DNA of 64,000 nt from NCBI GenBank assembly GCA_963932465.1, contig OZ010791.1:150147915-150211914 (forward strand), given 5' to 3'. A program made the position numbers and the translations under genes. The DNA is from Maratus speciosus. Its lineage: Eukaryota > Arthropoda > Arachnida > Araneae > Salticidae. The notes below the pieces were generated by a model. The model made no database searches, had not been told where the DNA came from, and was given only the letters and a program-made list of their open reading frames with translations. Below are positions 1 through 12,117 of this stretch, piece after piece. Each line of letters starts with the position of its first letter. The stretch's first letter is position 1.

Positions 1-121
1 TTCTTCCAATTTTTTTTATCATGTATTGTTTTTTTTCTTTTCCGAGAAAATGACCCAGAATGTTTCATCCCTCTTACACATTCCTTTATAAAAACCGTAT
101 ACAGGAAGGATGAAACTTTAC
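1..121. repeat. Dispersed repeat, copy 1 (cut by window edge)
   Basis: A stretch around 39-95 (Ctctttc-rich tract, then a gag-aaatga core and TTTCATCCCTCTTACAC) reappears at about 5490-5540 in the same orientation. A second TGAAAC segment follows in both copies. It is a two-copy dispersed repeat of unknown class, and the left copy may start outside the window. Confidence 0.5.
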
Positions 122-869
122 GAAGCATCATGTCAAAAAAAAAAAAAAAATTGACATCTAAAAAAAAAAAAAAAAAAAAAATCTGATTTACCGTTTTGTT
201 TTACATTTACTTCAAAATTACATTTATCCTTATTATATAATTGAATCTAATTTATGTATGAAATTAGAAATTAATTTTTTTTAATATATTACTATAAATG
301 CCTACCCCCAAAAAATAATGTTGTTAATAAATTTTATTTCAACGATGTTAAATTGATTTGTGGACGCTTTATTACATGAAAACGAATTTAAATGTTATTG
401 GTAATTTTTTAATAGTCTGAGTTATCACTATGAATACAAATTACTCGCAATACTTAAATAATACAATTGCACAATACTCTGTGCATTCTGAATACTTTTG
501 CGGCATATAGCAAGTTATAATTGTAAAAATTGCACAAAGCACTCATCAATTCTACTTGCTTTAAATAAAAAATTCTCAAGAGACTGGTGTTTAATTCGTA
601 AATAAATCTTTGTTATATTCTTATTTTCAAAAATGAAAAATGTATATATATTAGACGATCGTTTGCTTATGTATTTGCTAAACTGGTGAAAAATTATGTC
701 AATTTTCATTTTTCATTCCGAAACACTTGTTGTTTTACTTTCGTTTTTGCGGTGTCCTAATAAATGACACGTTAAGAACAAAAGTGTATCAAGTCCATTT
801 TTTCGTTTAATCCAGTTTGCTATGAATTGCTCTTCCATAGACAATAATAATAAAAAAGTTTATTATTCT
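122..869. other. AT-rich stretch without a gene
   Basis: Two oligo-A runs (about 136-151 and 160-180) are followed by unique-looking AT-rich DNA. Reading frames are short and have no coding character. No repeat family seen elsewhere in the window was found here. Confidence 0.5.
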
Positions 870-1241
870 TTAAGGCTGTTCTTAACTGCTGTGCTTAACA
901 AGCGCAAAACGTTTTGACACATTTACAAATTCATTTTTTAACGGAAAGGTATAAACTTGGAAAGCCTGGCTATTGAGTTATAAGCTATTTTGATCATGTG
1001 ACAAACACGTTTTTCGCCCGCTCTTGAGTGCTCTTTCTTCCTTCGCGCGGAAGTTCGGTTCAAAACGCCCACTTTGATACTATTTTCTGAAAGATCTCTT
1101 GCGTTTGCAAAAAAATGGAAAAAACAGCTCAATTACACAGTTTCTGAACAACAACACCAGCTAGTTTCATGCATTTTCGAACAAAAATAAATTAAAACTT
1201 ATGTCAGAAAGTTGCCCTTTTGGATTTGAGAACACCCTTAA
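870..1241 (+). mobile_element. MITE family A, copy A1
   Basis: Family A is a ~370-440-bp non-autonomous element with terminal inverted repeats GGCTGTTCTCAA and TTGAGAACAGCC, bordered by TTAA. 'Plus' here means that the half containing CAAGCGCAAAACGTTTTGAC is on the left and CCCTTTTGGATTTGAGAAC on the right. No reading frame is conserved between copies. A1 is complete at both ends but has lost about 60 bp near 960 (the part with CCATGGAAGCGATTTGG in other copies). The superfamily is inferred: TTAA target sites are known for piggyBac and Kolobok, and the G-rich termini fit piggyBac (usually CCC) poorly. Confidence 0.85.
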
Positions 1242-1829
1242 TAAACAAATCCTAGTTGGAAAATGTGGGCAACAACTGGCAAAATTCTTCTATGATTCTG
1301 AAAGAAATGCATGAGAGTCCATAACTTTGTAGCAATGATGCAGGAGTCGATCCAGACAACACTTAGGGCCTATTTAGGGCCCTTTCACAAAAATAAATTT
1401 AATAAAATGGGCGGCTTCACAAAAATGAACTTAATAAAATAGACCCCTTCACAAAATTCCTTTTATTAAAATAGGCCCCCTACGTAACACTTTTTTTCAT
1501 ACAAACTGTTTTAAAATGTGTAATTTGTAAATAAAACCAGGTCAGGAAAAACAAAAACTTTATCAAGGGGATTTAAAGAATGTTTTTATTCATAAATTCT
1601 TGGTTCGAATTTGAGTAACTGGATTTCAACTTTCGATACAAACTGTTATTTTTCACAAAATATAATAAAATTCACAAAAATAACTTCTACTTTTCACAAA
1701 ATGGGTCCCAAGATTAAAAAACATGCATCGACCCCTGATGATGCCTAGTTACCTAGTTATGGAGTTAGCCTAAGTTAGTCAAAGGGATTTTTCAGTTCTC
1801 TGTGTGAGCGTATTGCCCGGATTCTACTC
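1242..1829. other. Intergenic, with a short CACAAAA/TAATAAAATAG repeat
   Basis: No gene is visible. Between about 1370 and 1710 a motif of roughly 40 bp (TTCACAAAA followed by TTAATAAAAT and a G/C-rich triplet group) recurs in degenerate form at least four times, starting with the palindrome AGGGCCTatttAGGGCCCT. The class is unknown. Confidence 0.45.
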
Positions 1830-2208
1830 CCCACTCAACAACTCGAAATTTTCTGACACATTTTCGGACTTTTTTTTTAAAGTAAAAACATGAAACTTAC
1901 TAAAGTGATTTTTGAAGAGGTGTATAAGCGGCTGTGTGTTTTCGTTTTTCGCTCAGTTAATTAGAACTTGATTCATATACAATTATTCTCTCAGTATGAC
2001 CCTTTTTTCGTTTCCAGCTCTCTGGCTTTAGGAAATTCGGTTCCAAACACCAACTTTGACAGCATTTTTTGCAATATTGCCTTTATCAAAAAAATCAACA
2101 AACATAGTTTCTGAATAAGAGAATCTGCCAATTTGATGCGTTTCAGAACAAAAATGGATTTAAAAATGAGTCAGAAAATAAGCAATTTGGATTCGAATAC
2201 ATCCTTGA
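1830..2208 (+). mobile_element. MITE family B, copy B1 (left end lost)
   Basis: Family B is a ~420-bp element with TIRs GGGTGTACTCAA and TTGAGTACACCC bordered by TTAA. 'Plus' means that the half with CCACGCTCAACAACTCG is on the left. It is homologous to family A across its middle: both have a CACTTTGACA block, a TAGTTTCTGAA block and a TTTCATGC/TTGATGCGTTTC block in the same order. B1 has lost its left terminus and its right TTAA has decayed to TTGA, which it shares with A2. Confidence 0.8.
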
Positions 2209-2673
2209 GGCTGTTCTCAATCTGCTCAACAAGCGCAAAACGTTTTGACACGTTTACAAATTCATTTTTTAACGGAAAGATATAAAATTGGAAAGCCTGA
2301 CCATGGCAGCGATTTGGAATCGAACTGTGTTTTCCATTTTTGGATCAATACATTACCTATTGAGCTATAAGCGATTTTGATCACGTGACACGGAATTTTT
2401 CTCCCCTTACTGAGTGGATTTTCTTCTTTCGTTGGGAAGTTCAGTTCAAAATGCCAACTTTGACAGTATTTTCTGAAAGATCTATTGCGTTTACAAGAAA
2501 ATGGAAAAACAGTTCCATGACATAGTTTCCGAATAACAACACCTTCTAGTTTCATGCGTTTCTGAACAAAAATGAATTAAAACGAAAACGTCAGAAACGT
2601 CAAAACGAAACGTCAGAAACCTTAAAACGAAACGTCAGAAAGTTGACCCTTTTGGATTTGAGAACAGCCTTAA
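2205..2673 (+). mobile_element. MITE family A, copy A2, abutting B1
   Basis: Full-length family A copy. Its left border TTGA (2205-2208) is also the right border of B1, so only four bases separate the two TIRs. Near the right end (about 2580-2642) a motif AAAACGAAACGTCAGAAA is tandemly triplicated, which makes this copy longer than its relatives. Confidence 0.85.
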
Positions 2674-2986
2674 AGTGCCCCATATTCTGTCATTCTTTTA
2701 TTTTCACAAAGTATGGTTGAATCTCCCTGAATCTGATTATCATGGTTATTTTATGCAGTAATGTGCTAATTAGGTTTCTGTGGTTGACTTGGTGGTATAA
2801 CTACGCTGATAGAGTTGATTATCATTTATTTTGGTTTGATCTCGCCCTTTGAGCAGTATAAGTCTAGCTCTTCATTGTTTCCGGATTTTGAGTTTGGATT
2901 CTGCCACGTGCAAATAGCCAGTAACGTTCCGAGTATTGAATAAGAGTCTTCAGCTGAGATATTCACCTATGTGGTAAGGTGTTGAG
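2674..2986. other. Unassigned spacer
   Basis: About 310 bp of moderately AT-rich sequence between A2 and element C. No reading frame or repeat was recognised. Confidence 0.4.
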
Positions 2987-3744
2987 TTAAGGGGTCTCAG
3001 GACTCTTAAAATTGGAAAAAATGAAAAAAAAGGACCATTTTCAACATTTAATATCTTAAACTGTATTTGATATTAAGACACAATTTTAAATGGGAATGAA
3101 AGATACAAGTATTTCTTTCATTTCAAATATTTGAAAAATTGCAAGATGCAGAATTAGCATTTACAGGGGGATCCAAACTGTCAGACATTTGACGAGCAGA
3201 AAATCGGCATAACAGCTTATGCGCACGATTACAAAATAAATTTTGCAACTAGAATGAAAATTTTGGTGCCTACTTAAACGTCAGATTATAATAATTACAC
3301 TGAACCTAAATAAATTTGTATTTAAAGCATTTTTATATTTTTAATACAAAGTTGTATTTAGCTAATGCAAAATTTAGAAAATTTCAACAATATAAACCCC
3401 TAAAAAAATATTTTCTTTTTACAATAAAAAGGAAATTTTAGTTTCAGTTTATACAGACTAACATGAAACATATGTTATGAAAATTTCATGAAAAAATATT
3501 CCGAAGTTTTTGAGATATCGTTCGCGTTATGCCCAAAAACGTCATTTGGAGAAAAATGACTTCAAAGTTTTGGAAACACCGCTTCAGCTATTGAGCGAGT
3601 ATAATTCTAAATGCCATAACTTCTGTTCTAATGGGAATTTCAAGATAACAATTATATCAAAATGTTCAGAAAACATAGAAATTTAACATCTAAAAATTAA
3701 AATTTCGAAAATTTTAGAGCTTTAAGAGTCCTGAGACCCCTTAT
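2987..3744. mobile_element. TTAA-flanked TIR element C (758 bp)
   Basis: The ends form a perfect 20-bp terminal inverted repeat, GGGGTCTCAGGACTCTTAAA, with TTAA on the left and TTAT (one change from TTAA) on the right. The interior is AT-rich with no transposase frame. It contains GAGATATCGTTCGCG at about 3511, a motif also recognisable in elements F and G. The ends of F and G follow the same pattern: GGGG, then a variable part, then TTAAA at positions 16-20. C looks like a non-autonomous member of the same group. Confidence 0.8.
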
Positions 3745-5149
3745 CTTCTACAAAAGAAAAGCGTAGTTGGAGTTCATGGGATTTCCTTCATATTAGTGAC
3801 ATTTTCTATGAGTGATATATTTAGTCTTTCTAGCGTTGTTATGTTCAGTACTATATTCAGAATTAGGAATGTCAATGTACGTAGCCATCTTGCTTAGAGT
3901 CAATGATTGTTGCACTCTTCCTTAGTTCACACGCTGATGAATTTTCCCGGATCCACGATCCCTACCCGTACAGACTTCGAAAAAATGTTATTTTATTTGA
4001 TGGGCTGCCACCACCGATATAAATACGTGATATCGTGAACGAGTGAGAAGGATGATTAAAAATGCTAAACTTATTCAATTAATATTAAAGAACAATTTAT
4101 TTAGAAATTATTTGCATAGAAACAAAAAATTATTTACATTTAAGAACTTGGATATAGAAGATCCGGCCCAATATCAAGTTATATATATAGCAAGTACTTT
4201 CTGCGTACTGGGTCAACTTATTAAAATACCCTATATCGTTCTCACCCTACAGTATCTCATTAGGTTTATCGGAGGACACACAGGATCCCATGTTGCATAG
4301 ACTTTCTCCGCACAAGAGTCAAGCCTTTTCTCGTAACATTCTACACTCGACACCCGAAAACTCAATCAAAACAATTGCAACCTCTCTTCACGAGGTCTAC
4401 GTCAGAGCTCCACGTTTCTCTTTCATCGATCCCTTCCAAAAACAGAATACGGAGTTTTTGTCCTTCCAACAGGGACCCCTTTTCTTATCTTAAACTTCCC
4501 CCTTCCCTTGGCATCCAATACCTCACTAGATAGCCCGGAAACTTCTTTGTTTGCCTTTTCTGTGGTATGCGTTCTTGAATAGAGAGGGACACTGGAATCC
4601 ATTGATACAATAAAGCTTGTTCATACAATAATATCTAACTAAAACAGCTCGGATAAACTTCAAGATAAGGAAAAATATTACCTTAAACCTCAAGTACGCA
4701 GAAAGTGATACATATGAAATATGATAAACAAGTAAAAAGATAATATCAGATAATAGTAATCTTAATTATTTACATGCTCATTAGCATTAGAAACCTGACA
4801 ATGATAGAATTTGGCAAAATTCCTGGGGTCAGATTCTCTCCCTTTTAATATCTTAGTAGTTGAACTTTTTATTTCATCTGTGTTAATTTAACTGCCCTGT
4901 TACACAGCCATACTCAACTATTATTTATTTTAAATAAATTGTTTTTATTGTATTTCTAAATTTAGTTGACGTACCCGAAGGGTCAACCATAACTTTACCT
5001 TAATTTTTTCTGAATAATATTTTATGTATACTTGGTCTGCTTTGATTCTGAACGCATCAAATGTTTATATATATACTACGTCATTGCGTGCTTTCGTCAG
5101 TTTCTTTCTCTTTGAGAGATTGTCTACCTTTATCACTCAGCTGTTCCGA

Positions 5150-5197
<48 letters not shown>

Positions 5198-5394
5198 CAA
5201 AAATAAAGGTCAAGAGAAATCTTATCTTATAAGAACGGACTTGGAAAAAACCAATATTCCTAGATGTGGCATTTTCGAGAATGTACCGCATCTTCTCTTA
5301 CGGCCGAAAAGAGATAGTTTTCTTCTCTCTCCTGTATCTCACTTTTGTTTTTCTTAACTGACTTGTTCTTTTTCTATTTACAGAGAAACTGCTT
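3745..5394. other. Unassigned, mostly single-copy DNA
   Basis: No repeat family found elsewhere in the window lies here. Reading frames of 85 aa (4043-4300) and 67 aa (4290-4493) overlap by a few codons but show no recognised domain. The stretch 4290-4520 is unusually C-rich on the plus strand, and an AATAAA lies near 4607. A run of about 40 A's at 5152-5195 is a microsatellite or an old retroposon tail. Confidence 0.4.
4018..4025 (+). promoter_or_regulatory. Possible TATA box
   Basis: TATAAATA stands in a locally less AT-rich context (CCACCACCGA just upstream) about 30 bp before GAGTGAGAAGG, and an AATAAA follows about 590 bp downstream. The spacing would fit a small transcription unit or a degraded LTR. 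In DNA this AT-rich such a match is weak evidence. Confidence 0.15.
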
Positions 5395-5575
5395 TCATTT
5401 TTTTCCTTTTATTCTAAGGATGAAAACTCTTTTTTCTTTTGGGACATTTTTTGAGGCGAACTTCGTTGTCTCGAATGTTTTTCTCTTTTTTTTCCTTTTC
5501 GAGCAAATGATCCGAGAAGTTTCATCCCTCTTACACTCTTCTAATCATGAAACATCAAGGGAAATATGAAAGATT
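5395..5575. repeat. Dispersed repeat, copy 2
   Basis: Second copy of the repeat at the left window edge, sharing the pyrimidine tract, the GAGcAAATGA core and TTTCATCCCTCTTACAC. The 74-aa frame here is a by-product of the T-rich tract. Confidence 0.45.
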
Positions 5576-5884
5576 CTCAATTTTTTGTACAATTGTTTTT
5601 AGTTTAAAATTGTCATTACAAATGCAAATAGCGTAATATTAAAACGGAGATTAAAATCATATAAAAAACATAAATTCAAGCTACATTTATCATTATTTCT
5701 TTTTCTTGCCAAATATCTTCCAGGAGATGATACACAATGCTTCTATCATTCAAAGGATTTTTCGAGTGAAGCAAGTAGAGAAGCAATTCTGTAAAAACTA
5801 CTTCACTTAACTACACGCCTGAAATAACGTCCGAATCTGTATTCTTCCATAGAACTCCAATTTTGTTCAATATTTTTACTTTCT

Positions 5885-6960
5885 TCTACTTTACAAGAAG
5901 AAAGTATAGGATTCGTGAAAAATTTCGACTCCCGGTTTTCGATGGATTTATACGTTTTAGGAGGTTCTGAACACGATTTGAGCGTTTATAGAAAATGTCT
6001 GACTGTCACACTGTGAGTCTGTCTGTCTGTATGTGACAAAAAGTTTTGTGGGCACTCTATCTCAAGAACTAACCCACCGAATTTCACAAAACTTTAGATT
6101 CAGTTAGACATTGATATAAACTGGTGCGGATTAATTTTTGGTGTAAATCGCCCAACAGGTGGCGCTGCTATGCTGAATTTTTCACGATTTCCGCAATAGC
6201 TATATCTCGAGAACTAATGCACGGATTTTTTTTTTTTCAAACTTCAGATTCAGTTATAGACTTTGACATATTTTGTTGCTGGTTAGGTTTTGGTATAAAC
6301 CGCCCTAGAAATGCTGCTGGTACACTACATGTTTCACGATTTCTTCGTGTTTTCACGTGTGGATTTCATGAAACTTCATATTCAGTTTGTCCATGATATA
6401 AATTGGTGCTGATAACTTTTTTGTGAAAATCGCCCAAAAGGTGGTGCTGCTTATGCTGCATTATTAATGATTATCGCAATAGCTCTATCTCAAGAACTAA
6501 TGCACGAATTTTCATCAAACTTCAGATTCAGTTAGTCCCTGGTATAAATTAGTGCTTTTGGTGGTTTTGGTGTATGTCGCCCAACAGGTGGCGCTGCTAT
6601 GCTGAATTTTTCACGATTTCCGCAATAGCTATATTTCAAGAACTAATGCATGAATTTTCATCAAGCTTCAGATTCAGTTAGTCCCTGATATAAATTGCTT
6701 CTAATTAGTTTTTGGTGTAAAGCACCCAACACATGGCGCTGCTATGCAGAATTTTTTACGATTTCCGCAATAGCTCTATCTCAAAAAACAACGCACGGAT
6801 TTTCATCAAAATTCAGATTAAGTTAGAAGTTGACATAAGTTGTTGATGATTAGATTTTGGTGTAAATCACCTAACGGTTGGAGCGGATATGTTACATTTT
6901 TCAAGAAGTATCAACATGTACAAGATAGAAGAAAGTTTTGGGAATGCCACATCCGACTAG
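5885..6960 (+). mobile_element. Minisatellite-bearing repeat element D1
   Basis: Starts with TTTACAAGAAGAAAGTATAG, followed by a CTGTCTGTCTGT leader (about 6008) and then about six diverged units of roughly 130-150 bp. Each unit contains versions of CTCAAGAACTAATGCACGG, CTTCAGATTCAGTTAG, a GGTGTAAATCGCC box and GGTGGCGCTGCTATGCTG. The right end CCGACTAG precedes TTTT. D2 (34248-35697) has the same start, the same units and also ends in GGACTAG. CTAG before T resembles a Helitron 3' end, but no strong hairpin is visible, so the class stays open. Confidence 0.7.
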
Positions 6961-7089
6961 TTTTACTTTTGTGGTATTCTATTAGAAGTAAAATGCGTTT
7001 TGAACTATAATTCAAAGGAATATTAATCTCCTCATCTCCATTAATAAAATAGTTAGCTCAGCAAATCACTGCTAGGAAAAAAATTTGAT

Positions 7090-7510
7090 TTAAGGGTGTA
7101 CTCAAAAAATATTTTCCCACGCTCAACTATCCAAAATTTTCGGATACATTTTCAGATTAATTTTTAAAGGTGAATACGTGAAACTTACTGACATGATTTT
7201 TTAAGACATGTAAAAGTAGCCGTGTGTTTTCATTTTTTGCTCAATTAATTAGAATTTCATTTATAAGCAATTATTTTCTCAGTATGACCCTTTTTTTAGT
7301 TCCCAGCCCTCTCGCTTCCGGAAATTCAATTCAAAACGCCAACTTTGACCGCATTTTTTCAATATATTCTGCCTTTATCAAAAATCGACAAACACGGCGC
7401 ATTACATAGTTTCTGAATAAGAGAATCGGCCAACTGGATGCGTTTCTGAACAAAAATGAATTTGAAAATGGGTCAGAAAATAAGCAGCTTGGTTTTGAGT
7501 ACACCCTTAA
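7090..7510 (+). mobile_element. MITE family B, copy B2
   Basis: Complete B copy. Both TIRs and both TTAA borders are intact (7090-7093 and 7507-7510). The right TTAA is also the left border of A3. Confidence 0.9.
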
Positions 7511-7944
7511 GTCTGTTCTCAAATCCAAAAGGTCAACTTTCTGACATAAGTTTTAACTCATTTTTTTTTCCGCAAACGCATGAAACTGGAAAGTGTTGTT
7601 ATTCAGAAAGTATGTCATCGAATTGTTTTTTTTTTTTCGTTTTATTGTAAATGCAATAGATGTTTCAAAAAATACTGTCAAAGTTGGCATTTTGAACTGA
7701 ACTTTCGAACGAAAGAAGAAAATCCAGTACGTAAGTTGAGAAAAATACCGTGTCACGTGATCAAAATCGCTTATAACTCAATAGGTAATTGATTGATCTA
7801 AAAATGGAAAACACAGTTCGATTTCAAATCGCTTCCGTGGCCAGCCAGGCTTTCCAATTTTATATCTTTCCGTTAAAAATTGAATTTGTAAATATGTCAA
7901 AACGTTTTGCGTTTGTTGAGCAGAGCAGTTGAGAACAGCCTTAA
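7507..7944 (-). mobile_element. MITE family A, copy A3, abutting B2
   Basis: Complete A copy in minus orientation. Its left border TTAA is the right border of B2. Short frames on both strands in this span (for example 7553-7756) come from the element and are not genes. Confidence 0.9.
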
Positions 7945-8294
7945 GAGAACACGATTTATTTTATTTTATTTTATTTAGGGGCCGTGAATATGAAGTAGTT
8001 TGCTAGCAAGTTTTTAAAATACTTTACCTATAGAAAAGGGGATAGATCACGGAAAAACAAATAAAAAAGTAAGTGAATTTTTATAAAATAAAATAACTTA
8101 AACCTCAGTAGTTTGCTAATTATGGAGAATATATCTAAATATGGATATTTTTATTCTTTAGATATCTAGTATGTGAAAAGATAGCAACAAAAGTCATATG
8201 AGAATAATCGCACCTATTCTAGTCTTTCCCAAATTGGTTATCTGTTGAAACGGTTGCCACGTCACATCTGGCAGCTTTCAGTTTTCTCCTTATT
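7945..8294. other. Spacer without a gene
   Basis: AT-rich DNA with a short (ATTTT)n run near 7955-7975. No frame or repeat family was recognised. Confidence 0.4.
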
Positions 8295-8731
8295 TTAAGG
8301 CTGTTATTAACTGCTCCGCTGAAGAAGCGCAAAACGTCCTGGCACATCTACAAATTCATTTTTTAACGAAAAGATATGAAATTGGAAAGCCTGGCCATGG
8401 AAGCGATTTGGAATTGAACTGTTTTTTTTTTTTTTCATTTTTTTTTATCAATCAATTACCTACTGAGTTATAAGCGCTATCGATCACGTGACGAACCCGT
8501 TTTTCGCCTGCTCTTGAGTGATTTTTCTACTTTCACGCGGAAATTCGGTTCAAAAGGTCCACTTTCACATTATTTTCTGAAAGACCTACTGCGTTTGCCA
8601 AAAAATGGAAAAAACAGCTCAATGACATAGTTTCTGAACAGCAACACCAGCTAGTTTCATGCATTTTCGAACAAAAATAAATTGAAACTTATGTCAGAAA
8701 GTTGCCCTTTTGGATTTGAGAACAGCCTTAA
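8295..8731 (+). mobile_element. MITE family A, copy A4
   Basis: Complete A copy with TTAA at both ends. It groups with A6 and A10 in reading CTGCTCCGCTGAA near the left end, so there are recognisable subfamilies. Confidence 0.9.
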
Positions 8732-9790
8732 GGACGGATAACTGGGCGAATTTCAAGAATGCAGAAGCCTCTAAATCGGAATGTTCTTCAGCCAATATGA
8801 CAATGACAGCATGCCTCTTCATTTCCTCAGTTAGTCTAGGTTTTAGCATGTTTATATATAACAGAAAAGGATCTGCAACTATGATGTGCAGGGTGGTATT
8901 TTACCTATAATGTGTGTTATCAAATACCCTGCCACACCCTGTAAATTCATTTTAGATAGACTGGAATATAAAAAAGCAATATCATTAAAAAATCCCTTCT
9001 TCATCTCCATAAAAAACTGAAACATACGGTCTATAAGTTTGGAAGAATCAATTAAAAGATTCCTATTCCTTCGTAATGAATTGGAGCAGATTATGCACAC
9101 AACAACAAAGGCAGAGCATGGCAAGTTCCAGGATTAATTAATATACAACTTTCTTCATATAAAGAAGCAGAACATAACGGTATATAACAAGCGTCTAGAA
9201 AAAAAAAAAAAAAAAAAACAATCCGTCTCTGACAGACATTCCTGAAGTTCAAATAATGTGCATCTATCGGTAACATATAGAAGGTGGGAGATTAAAAGTG
9301 CACTTCCAATTGGAATTCGGAAATAAAATTCTGAATTTTTTGATAAATTAATCCTCTAAACCACACACCATTTCCCTTAGTAAATTGTTTATTCAAGTTT
9401 CACTGATTTTTCTTTAAATCTACAAGATAATTTCAATTAACTTCTGAAAAGGTTAAATGAAAGACATACTTATAGACTTTTCTTTATAGTGGGTCACAAT
9501 TCGATTTCTGTAAGATGCTTTTACATGTAACTTTTAATTGATACTTTGGTTTTGTATCTTCTGTTTAGTTTAAAAGATTACAAAAGTAAAATTTTACATA
9601 TTATGATTATAAAATGTTGTCCATATGCTAAATAAATAAAATCTGAATAATATCTCAAAATAAACTGCAAGAGTGAAGAAAAATTCTGCGACATGCTACT
9701 CGCGTCTTGCAGTATGAAGCTTGCATGTAGTGAAGCAGCGAGGCCAAACTTGACGCATGCTGACCATCACCTAACAAAGGGAGTTTGTAT
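8732..9790. other. Unassigned spacer
   Basis: No repeat family or convincing gene. There is an oligo-A run at about 9199-9217. Minus-strand frames at 8879-9124 and 9091-9276 have no recognisable motifs. Confidence 0.4.
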
Positions 9791-10199
9791 TTAAAGGTGT
9801 TCTCAAATCCAAACTACTAATTTCTGTCTCATTTTTAAATTCCTTTTTGTTCTGAAACGCATCAAATAGGCAGATTCTCTTATTCGGAAACTATATAATG
9901 TGCCGTAATTGTCTATTTTTTTTTTATATATAAAGGTAGAATTATTGCAAAAAATGCTGTCAAAGTTGGCGTTTTGAACCGCGAGAGCTGGAAACGAAAA
10001 AAAAATGTTCATACTGAAAAAATAATTGTTTATAGATCAAGTTCTAATTAATTGAGCTAAAAATGAAAACGCTTATACATCTCTTCAAAAATCATGTCAG
10101 CAAACTTCATGTTTTCATCTTTAAAAGTGAATCTGGAAATGTGTCCAAAAATTTTGAGTTGTTGAGCGTGGGAAAATATTTTTTTGAGTACACCCTTAA
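9791..10199 (-). mobile_element. MITE family B, copy B3
   Basis: Complete B copy, reversed. TTAA lies at 9791-9794 and 10196-10199, the latter shared with A5. Confidence 0.88.
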
Positions 10200-10625
10200 G
10201 CCTGTTCTCAATTGCTCTGCTCAACAAGCACGAAACGTTTTCACACATTTACAAATTCCTTTTTTAACGAAAAGATGTAAAATTGGAAAGCGTGGCCATG
10301 GAAACGATTTGGAATCGAACTATGTTTTCTATTTTTTGATCAATCAATTACCTACTGAGTTAGAAGCGATTTTGATCACGTGATAAACACGTTTTTCAAT
10401 CTTTTTTGACTGATTTTTCTCCTTTCGTGAGGAAATTCGGTTCAAAATGCCCACTTTGACACTATTTTCCGAAAGATTTATTGCGTTTGCAAGAAAAAAC
10501 GGGAAAAACAGTTCGATGACATAGTTTCTGAACAACAACACCTGCTAGTTTCATGCATTTCCGATGAAAAATAAATTAAAACTTATGTCATAAATTTGCC
10601 GTTTCGGATTTGAGAACAGCCTTAA
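10196..10625 (+). mobile_element. MITE family A, copy A5, abutting B3
   Basis: Complete A copy. The left TTAA is shared with B3, so the reversed B3 and forward A5 form a back-to-back pair with a single TTAA between them. The 106-aa frame at 10063-10383 runs across this junction and is therefore not a gene. Confidence 0.9.
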
Positions 10626-12117
10626 TTATTCTAGAAAGTATAGCTTTGTTCTTTTCTTAGGTTTATCTGAAGGTAAAATAAGAATTATTTCATGATATCA
10701 TTTTAGATTATAAATTCACGCAACACTTTTTAGTGAAGAATTCTGATTAAAATTATTTCAGATTTATATTTAAAATTATAGACACCATATACTTTCCTTT
10801 CATTACAGAAAATTTCTGAAATATTTCAGAAAAAATAAAAATTTATGGCATATTTCAGAACATAGTAACTATAGTTCTGGGAAATGATGATTTGGAATAA
10901 ACTCTCCAACATAGCAGCAACTACAAAACTGCATTATTGGCGTTCTCTGGGCAACATCATCATCAGTGTCTCATCCAACAATCTTTTCCAATGATTCCAC
11001 TATTACTCTCTCCTTTTTGGCAGCAAAAGTAGTTAAGAAACTCTACCCCGAGTCGTCCTGGCAACGGAAGAAGAGCCGCGATAACCTAATTTATAAGTTC
11101 AGGCCCCCTCTCTCTGAACGAAATTCGCTCTGGCACCCCGGACTTCTAATAGCGATAGCAGTTACAGCCCAGCGCGAAGTGAAATTTTTCGGTGTCAGCA
11201 GAAGGAAGTTTTTCGTAATGGGATTCGGCAGCAATCGGAAATTGTCGGAGGGCGAATTTAGAGTCGGATTTCGGGAAATGGTAAATCAGTTGCTGCTACC
11301 GGGGGGAAAATGTTCAATGAAAAGGAGGAAATGGGATTTTGGAAATGGGAATGCGAATTGGGATTTTGTACATTAATTTCAAAAGAGTTCATTTTTTATC
11401 GAAAAAAAAATGTCTGAACTAGTATGACTAGTATCATTATTGAAGACGAATAAATATAGCTGACGTTAAAATGAAAAATTGAACGAGAACATTATTCTGG
11501 TATATGTTGTTGGTATTTACATAAAAGTTACGTAAAATATGACTAGTGATTACTGATAACTAGCATGACTAGTTACTAGACTGCCGAGTAATTAATTAAA
11601 AACTAATATATTCACTTGACTAGTGAAAGTATGGCGAGTCTCAACGAATGAAAATAAATCTTGTTGATACTGAAAGGTAAAATCGAGCAGGAGAAGAAAT
11701 TCTTTGAATTAAAAAAAAAAAAAGGTTTTGCCGATATTTTATTTCTTTTATGTTTCTTTGTTTTTTTTAAACAATAGTAATAAATTTGACATTTTTTTTT
11801 AATATTTCTTCACATTAAAACTGAAGGTCCGTAACAAAATTTAGACTTTGTTTATCGTCATGGTTTCTATCAAAGGTGGTTAGTTATGAAATGATGCTCC
11901 GATTGTATTTTGATCAAGATGGTAAAACAGATCGGAACTTCTTCTTAAATTAGGGTTTAGAACTCAATCAAATAATTATGAACGCACTTTTCAACTTATA
12001 TCCAATACCTTCCTCGTCATTTAGAAAAGATTGTGATAGATATGCGAAAGCATATTTAAAGTTTGAACATTTTATTAGTTTACTGTGAATTTCTGCACAT
12101 TTTCTTGAGACTGAAAT
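10626..12117. other. Single-copy region with a GC-richer island
   Basis: AT-rich flanks surround a GC-richer patch at about 10960-11370, described separately. Around 11410-11640 the word ACTAG recurs many times (for example TGACTAGT), a local simple-sequence feature. No repeat from elsewhere in the window is present. Confidence 0.45.
10966..11376 (+). CDS. Unrecognised 136-codon frame in a GC-richer island
   Basis: This is the longest frame in the window that does not lie in an identified repeat. The protein is basic, has no signal peptide or obvious membrane segment, and shows no domain known to me. It contains an SSWQRKKSRDN stretch early and a Trp/Asn/Gly-rich end. The base composition differs sharply from the flanks (CpG and GGG runs, for example CCGGGGGGAAAATG at about 11299), which could indicate a first exon, a promoter-proximal region or an insertion. 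No splice sites, polyadenylation signal or homology support it. Chance is a real possibility because fewer AT-rich stops occur in GC-richer DNA. Confidence 0.2.
   Translation: MSHPTIFSNDSTITLSFLAAKVVKKLYPESSWQRKKSRDNLIYKFRPPLSERNSLWHPGLLIAIAVTAQREVKFFGVSRRKFFVMGFGSNRKLSEGEFRVGFREMVNQLLLPGGKCSMKRRKWDFGNGNANWDFVH

Noticed and set aside
5024..5206. Frame ending in poly-lysine
   Set aside because: It is read from a poly-A run of about 40 and has no other support.
10063..10383. 106-codon plus-strand frame
   Set aside because: It spans the B3/A5 junction, so its two halves come from two separate MITEs.
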